A DNA stretch of 52,845 nucleotides from a virus, in the IMG/VR virus record IMGVR_UViG_3300025009_000138, positions 1 to 52,845 of that record. One strand, given 5' to 3'. The translations under genes were made by a program, and so were the position numbers. The notes under the pieces were generated by a model. That model did no database searches. It saw only the letters and a list, made by a program, of their open reading frames with translations, and was not told the DNA's origin. Below are positions 28,911 to 38,599 of this stretch, piece by piece; the stretch's first letter is position 1, and each line of letters starts with the position of its first letter.

Positions 28911-30890
28911 TTATTTTCCCTCCCCTACCACCTTCCACGATTTGATATCCAACTTTGGCCCACCAAGATACTCCGCAGATCCACCTTTTCCATCCGGGTA
29001 CACTTGTCCAATTTGCAATCCTGGATCTGCTTTCCGCGTCATTCCATCCGTTATGCCACCAGCACCCGCGCCACTACCCTGCAACGTTTCCAACAACGCA
29101 TTGGCTTTTTCAGCGGGCATCGCATTCACTTGATCCATTGTATACCCCGCCCTCTCCCACGCTCCCTTATTCGCTTTCGCCGCACCCTCGATGTAATCCT
29201 GAAACGCTCTCAAGTTTGTCAGATACTCAACAGGTTGCGAGCCCATCTTTGGTATCAACTTCTCGGCAATCTTGATTTCTCTATCACTGAGTTGCTTACC
29301 TCGCGTGTCGTACATGCTCTCTGTCAACTGCGCTGTCAAGTTACGCAACTCGATTCGATCCGGTTGTGCAAACGCATCAAAACTATCCCCCACTTCTCGC
29401 AAGAACTCCATCTTCCCGACCAACGCTATATCCTTGTTTATATGCTTTGCGAAGATACTCTTGATACGATCAATTCTATCAAGCACTTTTTGAGTAGCAC
29501 CAAGCTCCTTTACACCTTCTCCGGGGATCAGTCTACGCTTCTCCGCTTCTGTAGCTTTAACGATTCCCGCTTGCCTCTCCGCTTCGATCTGCGCAGGCGT
29601 TTTCATCTCTCCAGCACCGCCTGCTCCAGTGCTTACAGGCACAGTTTCGACTCTTGCCTCTTCCTGCTTCTTCCACCCGGCACCCGTAGCAGCTATTCCT
29701 TGTTGCTCAATCGGGGTATACGCAGTCTTCACGCCCGAGCCCACAATCTTGACCATCCCTGACATTGGATCATACGTGGTAGCAATACTCTGCCCCGTGG
29801 TTTCATCTTTGTCAATCTTATGTACAGGGTCCATCCCCGCCGCCTTCGCCCATTTCCCTGTTAGAAACTGGAGCTGTTGCGGTCCTTGCAATAGAGAAAA
29901 CGCCTGCGATTCCCTCTCATCCATCGTAGGCATCTTGAATTGCAAGTTCAACTTCGGAGAGCCCGAGCCCGCGTCCGTCACCGTGAACGTAGCCCCCATC
30001 GGAAGGTTGAGCGTAGGAGGCGCGAGGTGTACACCATTTCGTGTTGGTTGTTGCCCTTGTCCCTGGCCCATTGCCGCCAACACTTTACTTCGATACCCCG
30101 GTACATCATACGCCGCACCCTGGTCATTCACTCCCGTTGTGATCTTCGTATTCGGGTCCATCGTCTGCCAATAATTCGCAACACCTTCCGGCCCATGTCC
30201 CGCTTGAAGTAACTCATTTATACGCCACTTTGCCACCTTGTCTTCGTTCTCAGGAGTTTGCTTCAATACAACGCTATTACCTTGTGTCGCTCCCGTGTAC
30301 GCTTTCGATTCCATCTCCCACGTCTTAGGGCGAAATTGGTAGGCACCGTAACTATCCTCACCCATCTGACTTACCACGTTCTTACCACCGCTCGATTCTA
30401 CTTGTTTAATAGCGTTTGCGATGGACTCGGTGAGAGGGTGATATCCGGGCGTTCCTGCACTCGTTGGAGCTGCGTTTGCGCCTTTCATCGGAGCGCCCAA
30501 CGTCATCTGTTGTGCTTGTGCAGGTTGTGGTACTGCTTGTATCCCTGCATCCCCCATCTGAGGTTGCGCTTGTGTTTGTTGTCCTCCTACCCCTACACCC
30601 CCCACGACTCCTCCCACAAGCTGCCTCACAAAATCCTGTACACCCTTCCCATAATTCGCCTGCTCCTGCGCTTTCTTATACGTGTTCCTCCCATACCCTT
30701 CAATCAAAGGATCTCCATATTGCGCCCCCACATTCGCAAGCCACGTAGTCTGATCCGGCGTCAGATCCCCCTTCTTTATCATCTCATGCGCAGTCTTGAT
30801 GTGCTCTTGGCGTGTAGCGGTTTCCGCCGCTTGTTCATTCTGCTTCTTCAAAAGCATATTATGTATAAGCATTTCAATGATGCCTGCCAT
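28911..30890 (-). CDS. Virion protein with lytic transglycosylase domain
   Basis: 659 residues; ATG 30890 follows GGAGGTGCTGAGT. After a helical N-terminus and a Gln/Pro/Gly-rich linker, residues about 165-295 form a lysozyme-like domain: ESIANAIKQVESSGG with the catalytic Glu, and SYGAYQFRPKTW. The protein probably travels in the virion and opens the peptidoglycan during DNA ejection. The long C-terminal region is helical. No separate endolysin gene is evident elsewhere, so this may be the only muralytic enzyme encoded. Confidence 0.8.
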   Translation of the reverse strand: MAGIIEMLIHNMLLKKQNEQAAETATRQEHIKTAHEMIKKGDLTPDQTTWLANVGAQYGDPLIEGYGRNTYKKAQEQANYGKGVQDFVRQLVGGVVGGVGVGGQQTQAQPQMGDAGIQAVPQPAQAQQMTLGAPMKGANAAPTSAGTPGYHPLTESIANAIKQVESSGGKNVVSQMGEDSYGAYQFRPKTWEMESKAYTGATQGNSVVLKQTPENEDKVAKWRINELLQAGHGPEGVANYWQTMDPNTKITTGVNDQGAAYDVPGYRSKVLAAMGQGQGQQPTRNGVHLAPPTLNLPMGATFTVTDAGSGSPKLNLQFKMPTMDERESQAFSLLQGPQQLQFLTGKWAKAAGMDPVHKIDKDETTGQSIATTYDPMSGMVKIVGSGVKTAYTPIEQQGIAATGAGWKKQEEARVETVPVSTGAGGAGEMKTPAQIEAERQAGIVKATEAEKRRLIPGEGVKELGATQKVLDRIDRIKSIFAKHINKDIALVGKMEFLREVGDSFDAFAQPDRIELRNLTAQLTESMYDTRGKQLSDREIKIAEKLIPKMGSQPVEYLTNLRAFQDYIEGAAKANKGAWERAGYTMDQVNAMPAEKANALLETLQGSGAGAGGITDGMTRKADPGLQIGQVYPDGKGGSAEYLGGPKLDIKSWKVVGEGK

Positions 30891-30926
30891 ACTCAGCACC
30901 TCCAATCATTGTAGAACACTTTGCAC

Positions 30927-31736
30927 TTACACTACTTCCCCATTACCACGCACAAAACTCTCCACGGAAGCGCCCAGCCTATCAAACACCCACATCCACG
31001 CCGCAGTCAACGGAAGAAACATTATACCTATCCTACCCTGCCCATAATACCACTTTCCGAAACTTATCATGGGCATCGTCATGAACACGCGCACGGCACG
31101 CTTCCAAATACTCGACCTTCGCATCCTTGGTACAAGCACTTCGGACAACATACAATACCCTCTACGATTCTCCGCAGTTATCCTCTCTTCCCTGAACCTT
31201 CTCACTACAGGGTCAAGATACCCATCCTCCGCTTCCAGGAAGATAAAGCAACATATGTTAGATGCCCCCTGTACAACACTTCCACCGAAACCTTTACTTG
31301 ATCCATACCTACTCGCATCAGCCTGCGCGGAGTTTCCCAATCCCTGCATTGCCACGCTTTGCTGTCCCGTTAGAAAATTGGGGATTTGTTGTAACAACGT
31401 GCTCATGATGTTGGAGGGTATTGCCGCCGTTGTTTGATTTCCGCTCATCTCCGCTTGCGCTTTAACGTTCTGCCCATATGGAGTACCCCCCAAACCCGAA
31501 GAGGACAAATTATCTCCAATACTACGTAACGTATCACTCGTAGCTTTCTTGCTCTGTTCTGTGGCACTCTGTATGATTGGGATCTGCGCGGCAGGAGTCC
31601 CACCCTTCAAGTAATCCTGCAACATGCCCAAGTAACTCATGCGAGCAGGCTTACTCTCTTTCGCAAACGATTTTGCCAGATCTGCCATTGCATCACTGGA
31701 ACCACCAGCTCCACTTTTTCCTCCACCTCCACCCAT
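30927..31736 (-). CDS. Virion-associated protein, putative internal protein
   Basis: 269 residues behind CAAAGGAGTGTGAA. The N-terminal 160 residues are Gly/Ser/Gln-rich and low complexity (MGGGGGKSGAGGSSDAMADL). Then comes NICCFIFLEAEDGYLDPVV and RRGYCMLSEVLVPRMRRS, a stretch found in small internal or tail proteins of many podoviruses. A hydrophobic segment near 230 follows. It lies next to the ejection-type proteins. Confidence 0.62.
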   Translation of the reverse strand: MGGGGGKSGAGGSSDAMADLAKSFAKESKPARMSYLGMLQDYLKGGTPAAQIPIIQSATEQSKKATSDTLRSIGDNLSSSGLGGTPYGQNVKAQAEMSGNQTTAAIPSNIMSTLLQQIPNFLTGQQSVAMQGLGNSAQADASRYGSSKGFGGSVVQGASNICCFIFLEAEDGYLDPVVRRFREERITAENRRGYCMLSEVLVPRMRRSSIWKRAVRVFMTMPMISFGKWYYGQGRIGIMFLPLTAAWMWVFDRLGASVESFVRGNGEVV

Positions 31737-31801
31737 TTCACACTCCTTTGCGTATTTATGTATTTATGTATAATTGTGTTTACACTTAAAGCCGTCTATT
31801 A

Positions 31802-32329
31802 CTATACTTGAATCTTAAAATCTGGTAAGTCCTCAATAAGATATCTATACTTACTCTTCTCAAGCACTACCACCCAAGCATCTTCTCCATCCCACAATCC
31901 AGGAATCTTACCCACCACATCATATCCCATATGCTTATGAGATTTTATCAACCTTTCCTGCTTCGTTATTCCAATGATCGTGCTCACGTACTTAAACACA
32001 TATGAATATATATACGACACCAAACGCGCCGCTGCTCGACTCTTCCTACAATCGCTCCTCACCCACAACGACACGCTAGGTAAAGACATAAACAAATCTA
32101 TCCACGCGACAACATACACTTCGCCCACCGAATCCAGCGCATACAACACAACATCTTGTTTACGCATCAACTCCATGAAAGCTCCTGGAGTATGTGCGTT
32201 TTTCAAAAATACCTTCTCCAAATCGCCATCCATACTCATCCTAGCCCACCATCTATAAAATAATAAATCCTCTTGTGTGGTGCGCTCATATGTGTACATT
32301 GTCAATTCGTCATCTAAAGGAATGGGCAT
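31802..32329 (-). CDS. GNAT-fold acetyltransferase-like internal protein
   Basis: 175 residues from ATG 32329 behind GGAGATTACAA. The middle and C-terminus look like a GNAT fold: VYVVAWIDLFMSLPSVSLWV, then RAAARLVSYIYSYVF and the substrate-side SHKHMGYDVVGKI. Short-tailed phages often carry such an acetyltransferase-like gene among internal-protein genes. Activity is unproven. Confidence 0.6.
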   Translation of the reverse strand: MPIPLDDELTMYTYERTTQEDLLFYRWWARMSMDGDLEKVFLKNAHTPGAFMELMRKQDVVLYALDSVGEVYVVAWIDLFMSLPSVSLWVRSDCRKSRAAARLVSYIYSYVFKYVSTIIGITKQERLIKSHKHMGYDVVGKIPGLWDGEDAWVVVLEKSKYRYLIEDLPDFKIQV

Positions 32330-32366
32330 TTGTAATCTCCATCTATTGCTCAACGCATTTAATACA

Positions 32367-34805
32367 TTAACACGGCCTCACATCATATTCCACTCCAAAC
32401 ATTTCCACTTGCGCCGTTAAACTCCCGTACAATCTAACACCCACATAATTACACACCAAATCAAGCGAAAGCTCGTGAATCATCCGACTCGCGCACACAA
32501 CACACGTACTCAACCTCACCACACCATCCAACAACACTTCCACATTTAATGCTTGCCCACCCGTATTAACGTCAATCAACACCCGATCCACCACAACTAA
32601 CTTATCGCTGCTCAAGCGTTCGTGTGCTACTTCCACATCAAACACAATCGCCTCTCCTCCATCATCCAACATTCCAACTTTATCAAAATCCCACACACCA
32701 TTTCCAACATCTCCACCCGCCACCGCTAAAACATCAACATCACTCTCATAATACAACGTTCCAAATCCGACTCCACACTCTCTCCAAGTACCGTTTGTCA
32801 TGTTATGCGCAAAAGTATTAACTCCATTCGATATTATATACTCGTCTCTTGCAAACGTCGCCGCAGTACCAACGAATGCGCTCAACCCTAATTCTGAAAT
32901 ACTCTCTCCTCGAAAAATCTTACTCAACGCATCGAAGCCCATTAAAGGCGCAGAAGCTCCGTTGAACAATCGCACTCCTCCCACCGCTTGATATGCTATT
33001 CCTTGTGGAGTACCTACAACAGTTCCAGGATACTTAGTTCCAGGCACCCCTTGCACTTCTCTATATAAATATGGATTGTTTCCATAAATCAAATAAACAC
33101 GCTCTTTGCTAAAAGCGTACAACGCGCCATTCCACAAACACAACATCTGTAGCGCATTATCGCTATCATTCGATACATTTACGAAACCCGTACAAGCTTC
33201 AGGGCGTCCGATTGGAGAATAATACACCCTCCCTCGTTTACCTGTTGCTTTCGATAACCAAAACAACGACGCATTATACGGACCAACTACAACACCAAAT
33301 GTAGCTTCGGGTTTGATATTATCTAGGGGTAACTCTTCCGTACCAAGCACCGTAGCACTGTCTCGACTGTCCAAGAAATACCCATCCGCTACGTCATCAT
33401 CAAAAGTAGTTGTACCATTTGCGACTTCTCCAGCTTTCCAAAACAATGCACCATTTCCTACAGTGCGCCATATCTCCACAAAATCAACCTGAGTATCCGC
33501 AGACACCGGCAAATTAGCGAGTGCCACAGGCTGTCTCTTAACATTTTTGAGCATAACAGCGGTACTATTAGGATTGCTTCGATGTCCAGTGGAGCTATTT
33601 TTGAATGTGATGTGATACTTATAATTCCCCAATAATCCAGCGCCACCAATCATGCGCAAATCGTCCAAATACACTACAGCACCGCCATTAGTATTAGTTT
33701 TAAACGTGAACTTGACCGCCTGCACATCGTCCCACCCATAGTTACCTTCGCCCTGGCGCTTAAACGTGTTCTTGGCAATGCGCATTCTCTTCCATCGGTT
33801 CTGTTCAGGAGGAAGTACACCCTGCTGTAATTTCTGCAACACGTTCTGGTATACACCGTTGTACGATCCGTCATATGTAGCACGCCGCGTATTAGGTGTT
33901 TGTGGTATGTCAGTTGATACAGCATCCACAGGGCGATAATTGGCTGTCGTATCTGCCTCAGTTTCCGGCGAATCCACTAACTCGTGATCCCCAAAACCCG
34001 CAACATCCTCCGCGCCCGTTTCAGTCTCTTCGTCTCTTGTATAGTTAAATTGTTGCGTGAACACATCAGCAGCGAAAGTTGTATTGCCCAACGAAAAGTC
34101 AAGCTGTACCATATCCAAATTGTCCGGGAAATCTACCCGAATCCAAAATGTTATGAAGTCCTCTTTTGTACTGTCATCAACCGCAGAGAACATGGACAAA
34201 TCAATGGTGTTGTTTTTCGTGCAATATCCTGTGACATTCTCCACGAGAGTACATTTCATTGAATTTGTGCCTTCGTGCTTGATAGTAGCTTCGTCCGCTA
34301 ATGTAACAGACGTACCAGCCCAAGCAGCAGCATTATCGAACGCTTCAATCGCTTTATATAACCGAGTACCTTTAGCCGCCGTGAATCCGTTTGAAGGAGG
34401 ATCAATCCCCCAATTGGACACCGCGCCTAACTTATCGACCTTGTACAAAGCCCCTCCACCACTTACGAACAAATAATCCTCTTTGTCTAAAGTAGGAGGC
34501 ATGGACGCGAAATATAGGGTAGCTCCAGATAATCCAGTTAAAACGCTTACACCATTACGATACAGAACTGTTCCTACTCCATGAAAGTCTGTTCCATTGA
34601 ACCTGTGCAAACTATGAGCAGGAGCGGTATATGTATACAACACTTCGCTACCGTTACGAGAGCGCATGGATTTAGTGCGTACTGCGTTTAATCCACACGC
34701 CCGGCGTAACTTATTAGGTTCGAGTACGTCAGGAGGACACGACACAGACAAACCACCATCAAAATCTCTTTTAGTAATGCGCGTAACACCATCTCTCTTG
34801 CTCAT
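32367..34805 (-). CDS. Large tail/hub protein (putative)
   Basis: 812 residues, mostly beta-structure. The N-terminus resembles podoviral tail tube/stabilisation proteins: DFDGGLSVSCPPDVLEPNKL and TKSMRSRNGSEVLYTYTAP, with repeated beta-propeller-like segments later (GNYKYHITFKNSSTGHRSNP, YLIYGNNPYLYREVQGVPGT). It lies between the collar fibre and the internal proteins. A tail hub or nozzle protein is the likely role. Confidence 0.62.
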   Translation of the reverse strand: MSKRDGVTRITKRDFDGGLSVSCPPDVLEPNKLRRACGLNAVRTKSMRSRNGSEVLYTYTAPAHSLHRFNGTDFHGVGTVLYRNGVSVLTGLSGATLYFASMPPTLDKEDYLFVSGGGALYKVDKLGAVSNWGIDPPSNGFTAAKGTRLYKAIEAFDNAAAWAGTSVTLADEATIKHEGTNSMKCTLVENVTGYCTKNNTIDLSMFSAVDDSTKEDFITFWIRVDFPDNLDMVQLDFSLGNTTFAADVFTQQFNYTRDEETETGAEDVAGFGDHELVDSPETEADTTANYRPVDAVSTDIPQTPNTRRATYDGSYNGVYQNVLQKLQQGVLPPEQNRWKRMRIAKNTFKRQGEGNYGWDDVQAVKFTFKTNTNGGAVVYLDDLRMIGGAGLLGNYKYHITFKNSSTGHRSNPNSTAVMLKNVKRQPVALANLPVSADTQVDFVEIWRTVGNGALFWKAGEVANGTTTFDDDVADGYFLDSRDSATVLGTEELPLDNIKPEATFGVVVGPYNASLFWLSKATGKRGRVYYSPIGRPEACTGFVNVSNDSDNALQMLCLWNGALYAFSKERVYLIYGNNPYLYREVQGVPGTKYPGTVVGTPQGIAYQAVGGVRLFNGASAPLMGFDALSKIFRGESISELGLSAFVGTAATFARDEYIISNGVNTFAHNMTNGTWRECGVGFGTLYYESDVDVLAVAGGDVGNGVWDFDKVGMLDDGGEAIVFDVEVAHERLSSDKLVVVDRVLIDVNTGGQALNVEVLLDGVVRLSTCVVCASRMIHELSLDLVCNYVGVRLYGSLTAQVEMFGVEYDVRPC

Positions 34806-34821
34806 ATCAATGTCGTCCTCT

Positions 34822-35580
34822 CTATGCAGTCCTTTTCCAAAAGTACACTACAATATAAGGAGGTAACTGATCTGTAGGCGTAGGGTCACTCGCCGGAACC
34901 GTGTTAAAAGACGCTGGATCGACTGGATGAGTATGTGTATCCGTTGCAACGGTCGTTCCTGCGCCTGCTTGAACCGCTACAGTAGCACTAGGAGCCCCAC
35001 TCACTGTACTAGGAACATCAATAGCATGAGCGTGCGTTTTAGCCCCACCTGTACCTTCCGCTATTCCAAAGTCTGGATCTGCCGCTAAATACCCTGCTAG
35101 CACACGCCCAGCACCAAACGCTGTCCACGTTCCATATTTCAAATACGTCGCTGGATTTGTGCCAGTAGTGTTTATCTCAATTGAGCCAATCGGCCTTTTG
35201 AGCAATCCAACAGCTTGTTGCACCAACTTATCAACCTGATCTAACGTGACATACTCATCACGCGCCACAGCTTTGTGTGACGCAACACGAAAATTGATAC
35301 GAGCCACTGAAGATCCGGTAGACCTATAAATGCTATGCTTCTTCAGCGCCCTACGTGTTACTATTTCATCGTCTGCTTTAAAGGCTCCAACATTACGCAG
35401 ACGTTTATTACCCATGTCAATATCCTTACCTTGCACAAAACTCAGCGCATCTGTTCCTTTTAACGCTGCTAACTCTGCGCTTATTTCTAAAAGCTGCCTG
35501 TTTAATTCAATAGTTAATTGTCGCAAGGAATTTATGGAATTATCAGAGGGAGGATTGATGTTGTAAAATTCTTTAGGCAT
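34822..35580 (-). CDS. Tail fibre/collar-domain protein
   Basis: 252 residues. After a helical N-terminus (SINSLRQLTIELNRQLLEIS) the centre has KDIDMGNKRLRNVGAFKADD, a repeat common in fibre shafts. The C-terminus is a phage collar domain: GSIEINTTGTNPATYLKYGT, then GAGRVLAG and HAHAIDVP/HTHPV histidine motifs, as in receptor-binding tips of the T4 gp12 type. It probably contacts the host surface. Confidence 0.75.
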   Translation of the reverse strand: MPKEFYNINPPSDNSINSLRQLTIELNRQLLEISAELAALKGTDALSFVQGKDIDMGNKRLRNVGAFKADDEIVTRRALKKHSIYRSTGSSVARINFRVASHKAVARDEYVTLDQVDKLVQQAVGLLKRPIGSIEINTTGTNPATYLKYGTWTAFGAGRVLAGYLAADPDFGIAEGTGGAKTHAHAIDVPSTVSGAPSATVAVQAGAGTTVATDTHTHPVDPASFNTVPASDPTPTDQLPPYIVVYFWKRTA

Positions 35581-35610
35581 TTTAAGGTCACCCCATATAC
35601 GCGATTACTC

Positions 35611-36243
35611 CTACTCCACCTTAAATTCAACACCAACATACGCATATAACCACTGCGCCAAAGCTAAGCACGCTTCCGCATACGTCTCGTCTTGCTTAGG
35701 GGAAGGACGCACAAACTCACGCCACAACACCTCATGCGCAATAGCCAGAGCTAACCAATCAGGGATAGTGTCCTCGTTATCCGCAAAGTTACTCGAAGCA
35801 TACAAAGCTGCACACGCATAATCAGGATAATCTTCTCCAAAGGGCGCACCGAATAGGAAAATGAAATCATCGCTGTTGTTCGTGGGCGTAGGGTACAATC
35901 GAAAAGTGTTAGGCTCCTTCTCTATAGCCAAGTCTACCCCATATACGCTAGGAGTCCCGGTTGCTGCCTTCCAGGTCTTTCCCTTAATGCTCTCCAACTC
36001 CTGCCACGTCGAACGACACAACTCTTTATCGTTGTAGAACACTGCAACAGGACGCACGCACTTATCGGGGAACACATACTCATTCGTACCTGCTACCATC
36101 GCAATCAATTCACAATCTATCAACACGTCTGCTTCTCGTGCAATACGGTCTATTGTCTCGTCATAGTACGTTCCAATAGTAGCCGCTTCTGCACGATTAC
36201 GAGAAAGCTCTTGAACGAGAGTAAGAATCTCAAGCTTTGTCAT
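35611..36243 (-). CDS. Head-tail adaptor-like protein (second of two)
   Basis: 210 residues from ATG 36243. It is helical at both ends with a beta centre (EYVFPDKCVRPVAVFYNDKE, FRLYPTP), the layout of the small adaptor/tail-tube A-type proteins of short-tailed phages. The start overlaps the end of the preceding gene. Assigned by layout and position between capsid and tail genes. Confidence 0.55.
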   Translation of the reverse strand: MTKLEILTLVQELSRNRAEAATIGTYYDETIDRIAREADVLIDCELIAMVAGTNEYVFPDKCVRPVAVFYNDKELCRSTWQELESIKGKTWKAATGTPSVYGVDLAIEKEPNTFRLYPTPTNNSDDFIFLFGAPFGEDYPDYACAALYASSNFADNEDTIPDWLALAIAHEVLWREFVRPSPKQDETYAEACLALAQWLYAYVGVEFKVE

Positions 36244-36805
36244 TTGCTTTTTCTCCCTCTCCACCGCCTATGTACTTCAGCGCGGCATAATTCCCGCCCC
36301 TCACACTCATCACCATCTCTGCAACGCGCAACACCTCGTGCATCTCGTCATCACCTACTTCCAACGCTGTACCATCCTCTTCCAACTTATTGCAGAGCTT
36401 ACTATACAATACGCTCACCGAATACGCGGTTGCTACTCCAGGCCAAATTATGAAGTGCGTTCTACCTATCTTTGACCACACACGCGCTGTAGTTCCTGTT
36501 TGTCGGAACCACCCGCTGCTCATGAGCCAAAGCTGCCTCCAATTCGCTAAATGTATCAAGCGTACTTCACTCTTCTCAATACGTACGATATCAATAGCGT
36601 TCGGGAAAGTGGTGCGTAAATCGTATATAATCTGATATGGAGACGTATTGAATGCTTCTTCCACGAGCACATACTGCTTACGAGCATTCACCATGCGTTG
36701 TGCTTTGCTCAAGACATCCAACATAAACACATCGCTGTGAGGTACGACTCCCTCTGTGCGGGTACGTTTACGAAGTAAGTCAATCCATTCATGCGCCTGG
36801 CTCAT
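36230..36805 (-). CDS. Head-tail adaptor-like protein (first of two)
   Basis: 191 residues from ATG 36805 behind GGGAGGACATGAAAGT; its first bases overlap the previous stop. It is again helix-beta-helix, with IIYDLRTTFPNAIDIVRIEK and HFIIWPGVATAYSVSVLYSK. The similar architecture to its downstream neighbour suggests successive connector rings. No specific family recognised. Confidence 0.5.
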   Translation of the reverse strand: MSQAHEWIDLLRKRTRTEGVVPHSDVFMLDVLSKAQRMVNARKQYVLVEEAFNTSPYQIIYDLRTTFPNAIDIVRIEKSEVRLIHLANWRQLWLMSSGWFRQTGTTARVWSKIGRTHFIIWPGVATAYSVSVLYSKLCNKLEEDGTALEVGDDEMHEVLRVAEMVMSVRGGNYAALKYIGGGEGEKANDKA

Positions 36806-37218
36806 ACTTTCATGTCCTCCCACACAACATTTTCAAGCGTGCGAATCACACCATGTACAGCCTCTTGAAACTCCTCTGGTTGCGCCCAGCGACATTCCGC
36901 AATGTGTTGAACACGAGCAAGCAACAATTCGCATACTTCATGAAAAGCGCTTTTGCGAACATTAACGACATCAATCTCCTCACCATCCCACGAAACAGCA
37001 AGCGTAATGACGGCAAGACGTGATGACATCTTATATGCTATACACGCCCTACAATCCCTCGTGTTGTCGTTGTCTTCGTGTAAAAAACGTACTTGCCATC
37101 CGTACAAGCCGAATCGTTTTAGCCAATAATTTGCTTCGTTCTTGAACCACTCAAAATGTTCTGCCGTTGTTACCTCTTTCTTCTCTTCTAATCCCCCATT
37201 ATTTATAGCCTCACTCAT
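36802..37218 (-). CDS. Metallopeptidase-like protein with altered HExxH site
   Basis: 138 residues from ATG 37218 behind GGGAGAGCTTATC. The order (WLKRFGLYGWQVRFLHED, ACIAYKMSSRLAVITLAVSW, AFHEVCELLLARV) matches phage SprT-like zinc-metalloprotease proteins, whose helix carries HExxH. Here it reads HEVCE, so the second His is Glu and proteolysis is doubtful. It lies among adaptor genes. Confidence 0.55.
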   Translation of the reverse strand: MSEAINNGGLEEKKEVTTAEHFEWFKNEANYWLKRFGLYGWQVRFLHEDNDNTRDCRACIAYKMSSRLAVITLAVSWDGEEIDVVNVRKSAFHEVCELLLARVQHIAECRWAQPEEFQEAVHGVIRTLENVVWEDMKV

Positions 37219-38213
37219 GATAAGCTCTCCCATCCAGCTACAACGTGATCCCTAGCCGTCATTATATCCCTACCCCCACCCGACATATCCCTTATTGAAC
37301 CCAAAATAAACGCAATATCGTCCAACCCCCTATCACTCGCAATCGCCTGTTGTACATAATCATTCTTCCACATCGTATTTTGCCGCTGCGCCCAATTACT
37401 GTACATCGCCGCAGCTTCCAACTTCCCCGCATCCGCCATCATAACCGCTTTATGCTGATACGCATTCACCATCGCACCGTACTTCAACAGATCCACATCC
37501 AAGAACGCCGGAAAGTAATCCGTCAACTCCAACCGCGCAATGTCCTCCCAATACGTGTACGCAATAACTTCAACCTCTTTCGCGGGCGGGTATATCTCAA
37601 CAATACGGGCGGTTTTGCTTGTATCCATCCCAACTTCTACAACAATGCTACAATTTCCCCCAATCGCAGGCCGGGATGGATAACTCGCGTTCAATTGATC
37701 CAAGTGCATTCTTGTCAGAGGAGCCAACCTCCGCGTATGCACAAACTCCCCAAGCCACCTTGCACTAATTCCGAGCAAGTGATTCCGCTTAACGAGCTTG
37801 TATGTCCCACCCGCTGCTACGTCACTCTCTCCAAAACTACTCTTCAACGTCATGTTCGCGCCAACGATAGAATCCAATTCATACCACGCCGTTCTCGTGC
37901 GAAAGAACCACCCATCCACCACGAGAGAAAGCCCCACGGTGAACGCCGCAACCCACGCTGCTTGCGCTGTTGCATCACCTACAACAACAGCGCTTCCACG
38001 AGTCGCCATGATCGTACCAGCTTCAACATACGCAGGAAGAGTCAAATACCCAAGCTTCCGCGTTTGTCTGAACCTAGCTGTACGCACAAGCTCAACGTAC
38101 CGATCATAGATCCAATCAGCGGCAAGCAACATCTTATCACCGTTCTTCGCATCATACAAATTGGCGTCGAGCAACACTCTCTTGGCTACTTCTTCCACCG
38201 TGGCGCGAGGCAT
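37215..38213 (-). CDS. Connector/adaptor-type virion protein
   Basis: 332 residues behind GGAGGAAATGTC. The N-terminal helix (ATVEEVAKRVLLDANLYD), the beta centre including VGLSLVVDGWFFRTRTAWYE, the Pro-rich turn ARIVEIYPPAKEVEVIAYTY and the helical C-terminus are typical of phage neck/adaptor proteins. It is the first gene after the capsid block in transcription order. Confidence 0.55.
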   Translation of the reverse strand: MPRATVEEVAKRVLLDANLYDAKNGDKMLLAADWIYDRYVELVRTARFRQTRKLGYLTLPAYVEAGTIMATRGSAVVVGDATAQAAWVAAFTVGLSLVVDGWFFRTRTAWYELDSIVGANMTLKSSFGESDVAAGGTYKLVKRNHLLGISARWLGEFVHTRRLAPLTRMHLDQLNASYPSRPAIGGNCSIVVEVGMDTSKTARIVEIYPPAKEVEVIAYTYWEDIARLELTDYFPAFLDVDLLKYGAMVNAYQHKAVMMADAGKLEAAAMYSNWAQRQNTMWKNDYVQQAIASDRGLDDIAFILGSIRDMSGGGRDIMTARDHVVAGWESLS

Positions 38214-38225
38214 GACATTTCCTCC

Positions 38226-38435
38226 CTAAGAAAAAATCTTACGCTGCCGAGTCGGTTTCATGGACGCTTTTTTTGGAAGCCCTTTTTCCGGCGTGCCCGC
38301 GAACTTCTCCAACGCTTGCATTGACATTTTGGACATCGCCGCTGCTGGTCCCTTCCCCGAAAGCGTCTTGCTCGCCTTCTTCGCTCCCATCGCTACTCCC
38401 GCCGCTTTCCTCTGCTGCTTCGATTTCGCTGGCAT
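38226..38435 (-). CDS. DUF3008-like small basic protein
   Basis: 69 residues from ATG 38435 behind TTGGAGGTGTATGTAACG. It begins MPAKSKQQRKAAGVAMGAKK and has SMQALEKFAGTPEKGLPKK, the pattern of the DUF3008 phage family. It is very basic and may bind DNA in the capsid. The whole gene lies inside the 3' part of the 106-residue gene in another frame. Confidence 0.72.
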   Translation of the reverse strand: MPAKSKQQRKAAGVAMGAKKASKTLSGKGPAAAMSKMSMQALEKFAGTPEKGLPKKASMKPTRQRKIFS

Positions 38436-38559
38436 CGTTACATACACCTCCAATCATTTCACTCACCACGCGCACCGAGCACTTACCGCGTTCAGGCACG
38501 AAAATAGCACACTCAGCGGTACACTCAGTAAGCGCCCAAGGACACTTCATTCCAACCAT
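38239..38559 (-). CDS. 106-residue Cys-rich protein whose 3' end overlaps the DUF3008-like gene
   Basis: ATG 38559 follows AAAAGGAGGTATGTGTA. The N-terminus MKCPWALTECTAECAIFVPE and then GKCSV is a familiar small phage protein with four Cys. From about residue 42 on, the frame continues without a stop across nearly the entire DUF3008-like gene, giving an acidic Ser/Gly/Glu-rich tail. If the start is used, about 197 bases are read in two frames. Confidence 0.6.
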   Translation of the reverse strand: MVGMKCPWALTECTAECAIFVPERGKCSVRVVSEMIGGVCNDASEIEAAEESGGSSDGSEEGEQDAFGEGTSSGDVQNVNASVGEVRGHAGKRASKKSVHETDSAA

Positions 38560-38599
38560 TACACATACCTCCTTTTCACTCTACATCCACTCACTCACT

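Noticed and set aside
28728-29762. 344-residue plus-strand open frame
   Set aside because: Antisense shadow of the ejection and transglycosylase genes; no ribosome site or recognisable domain.
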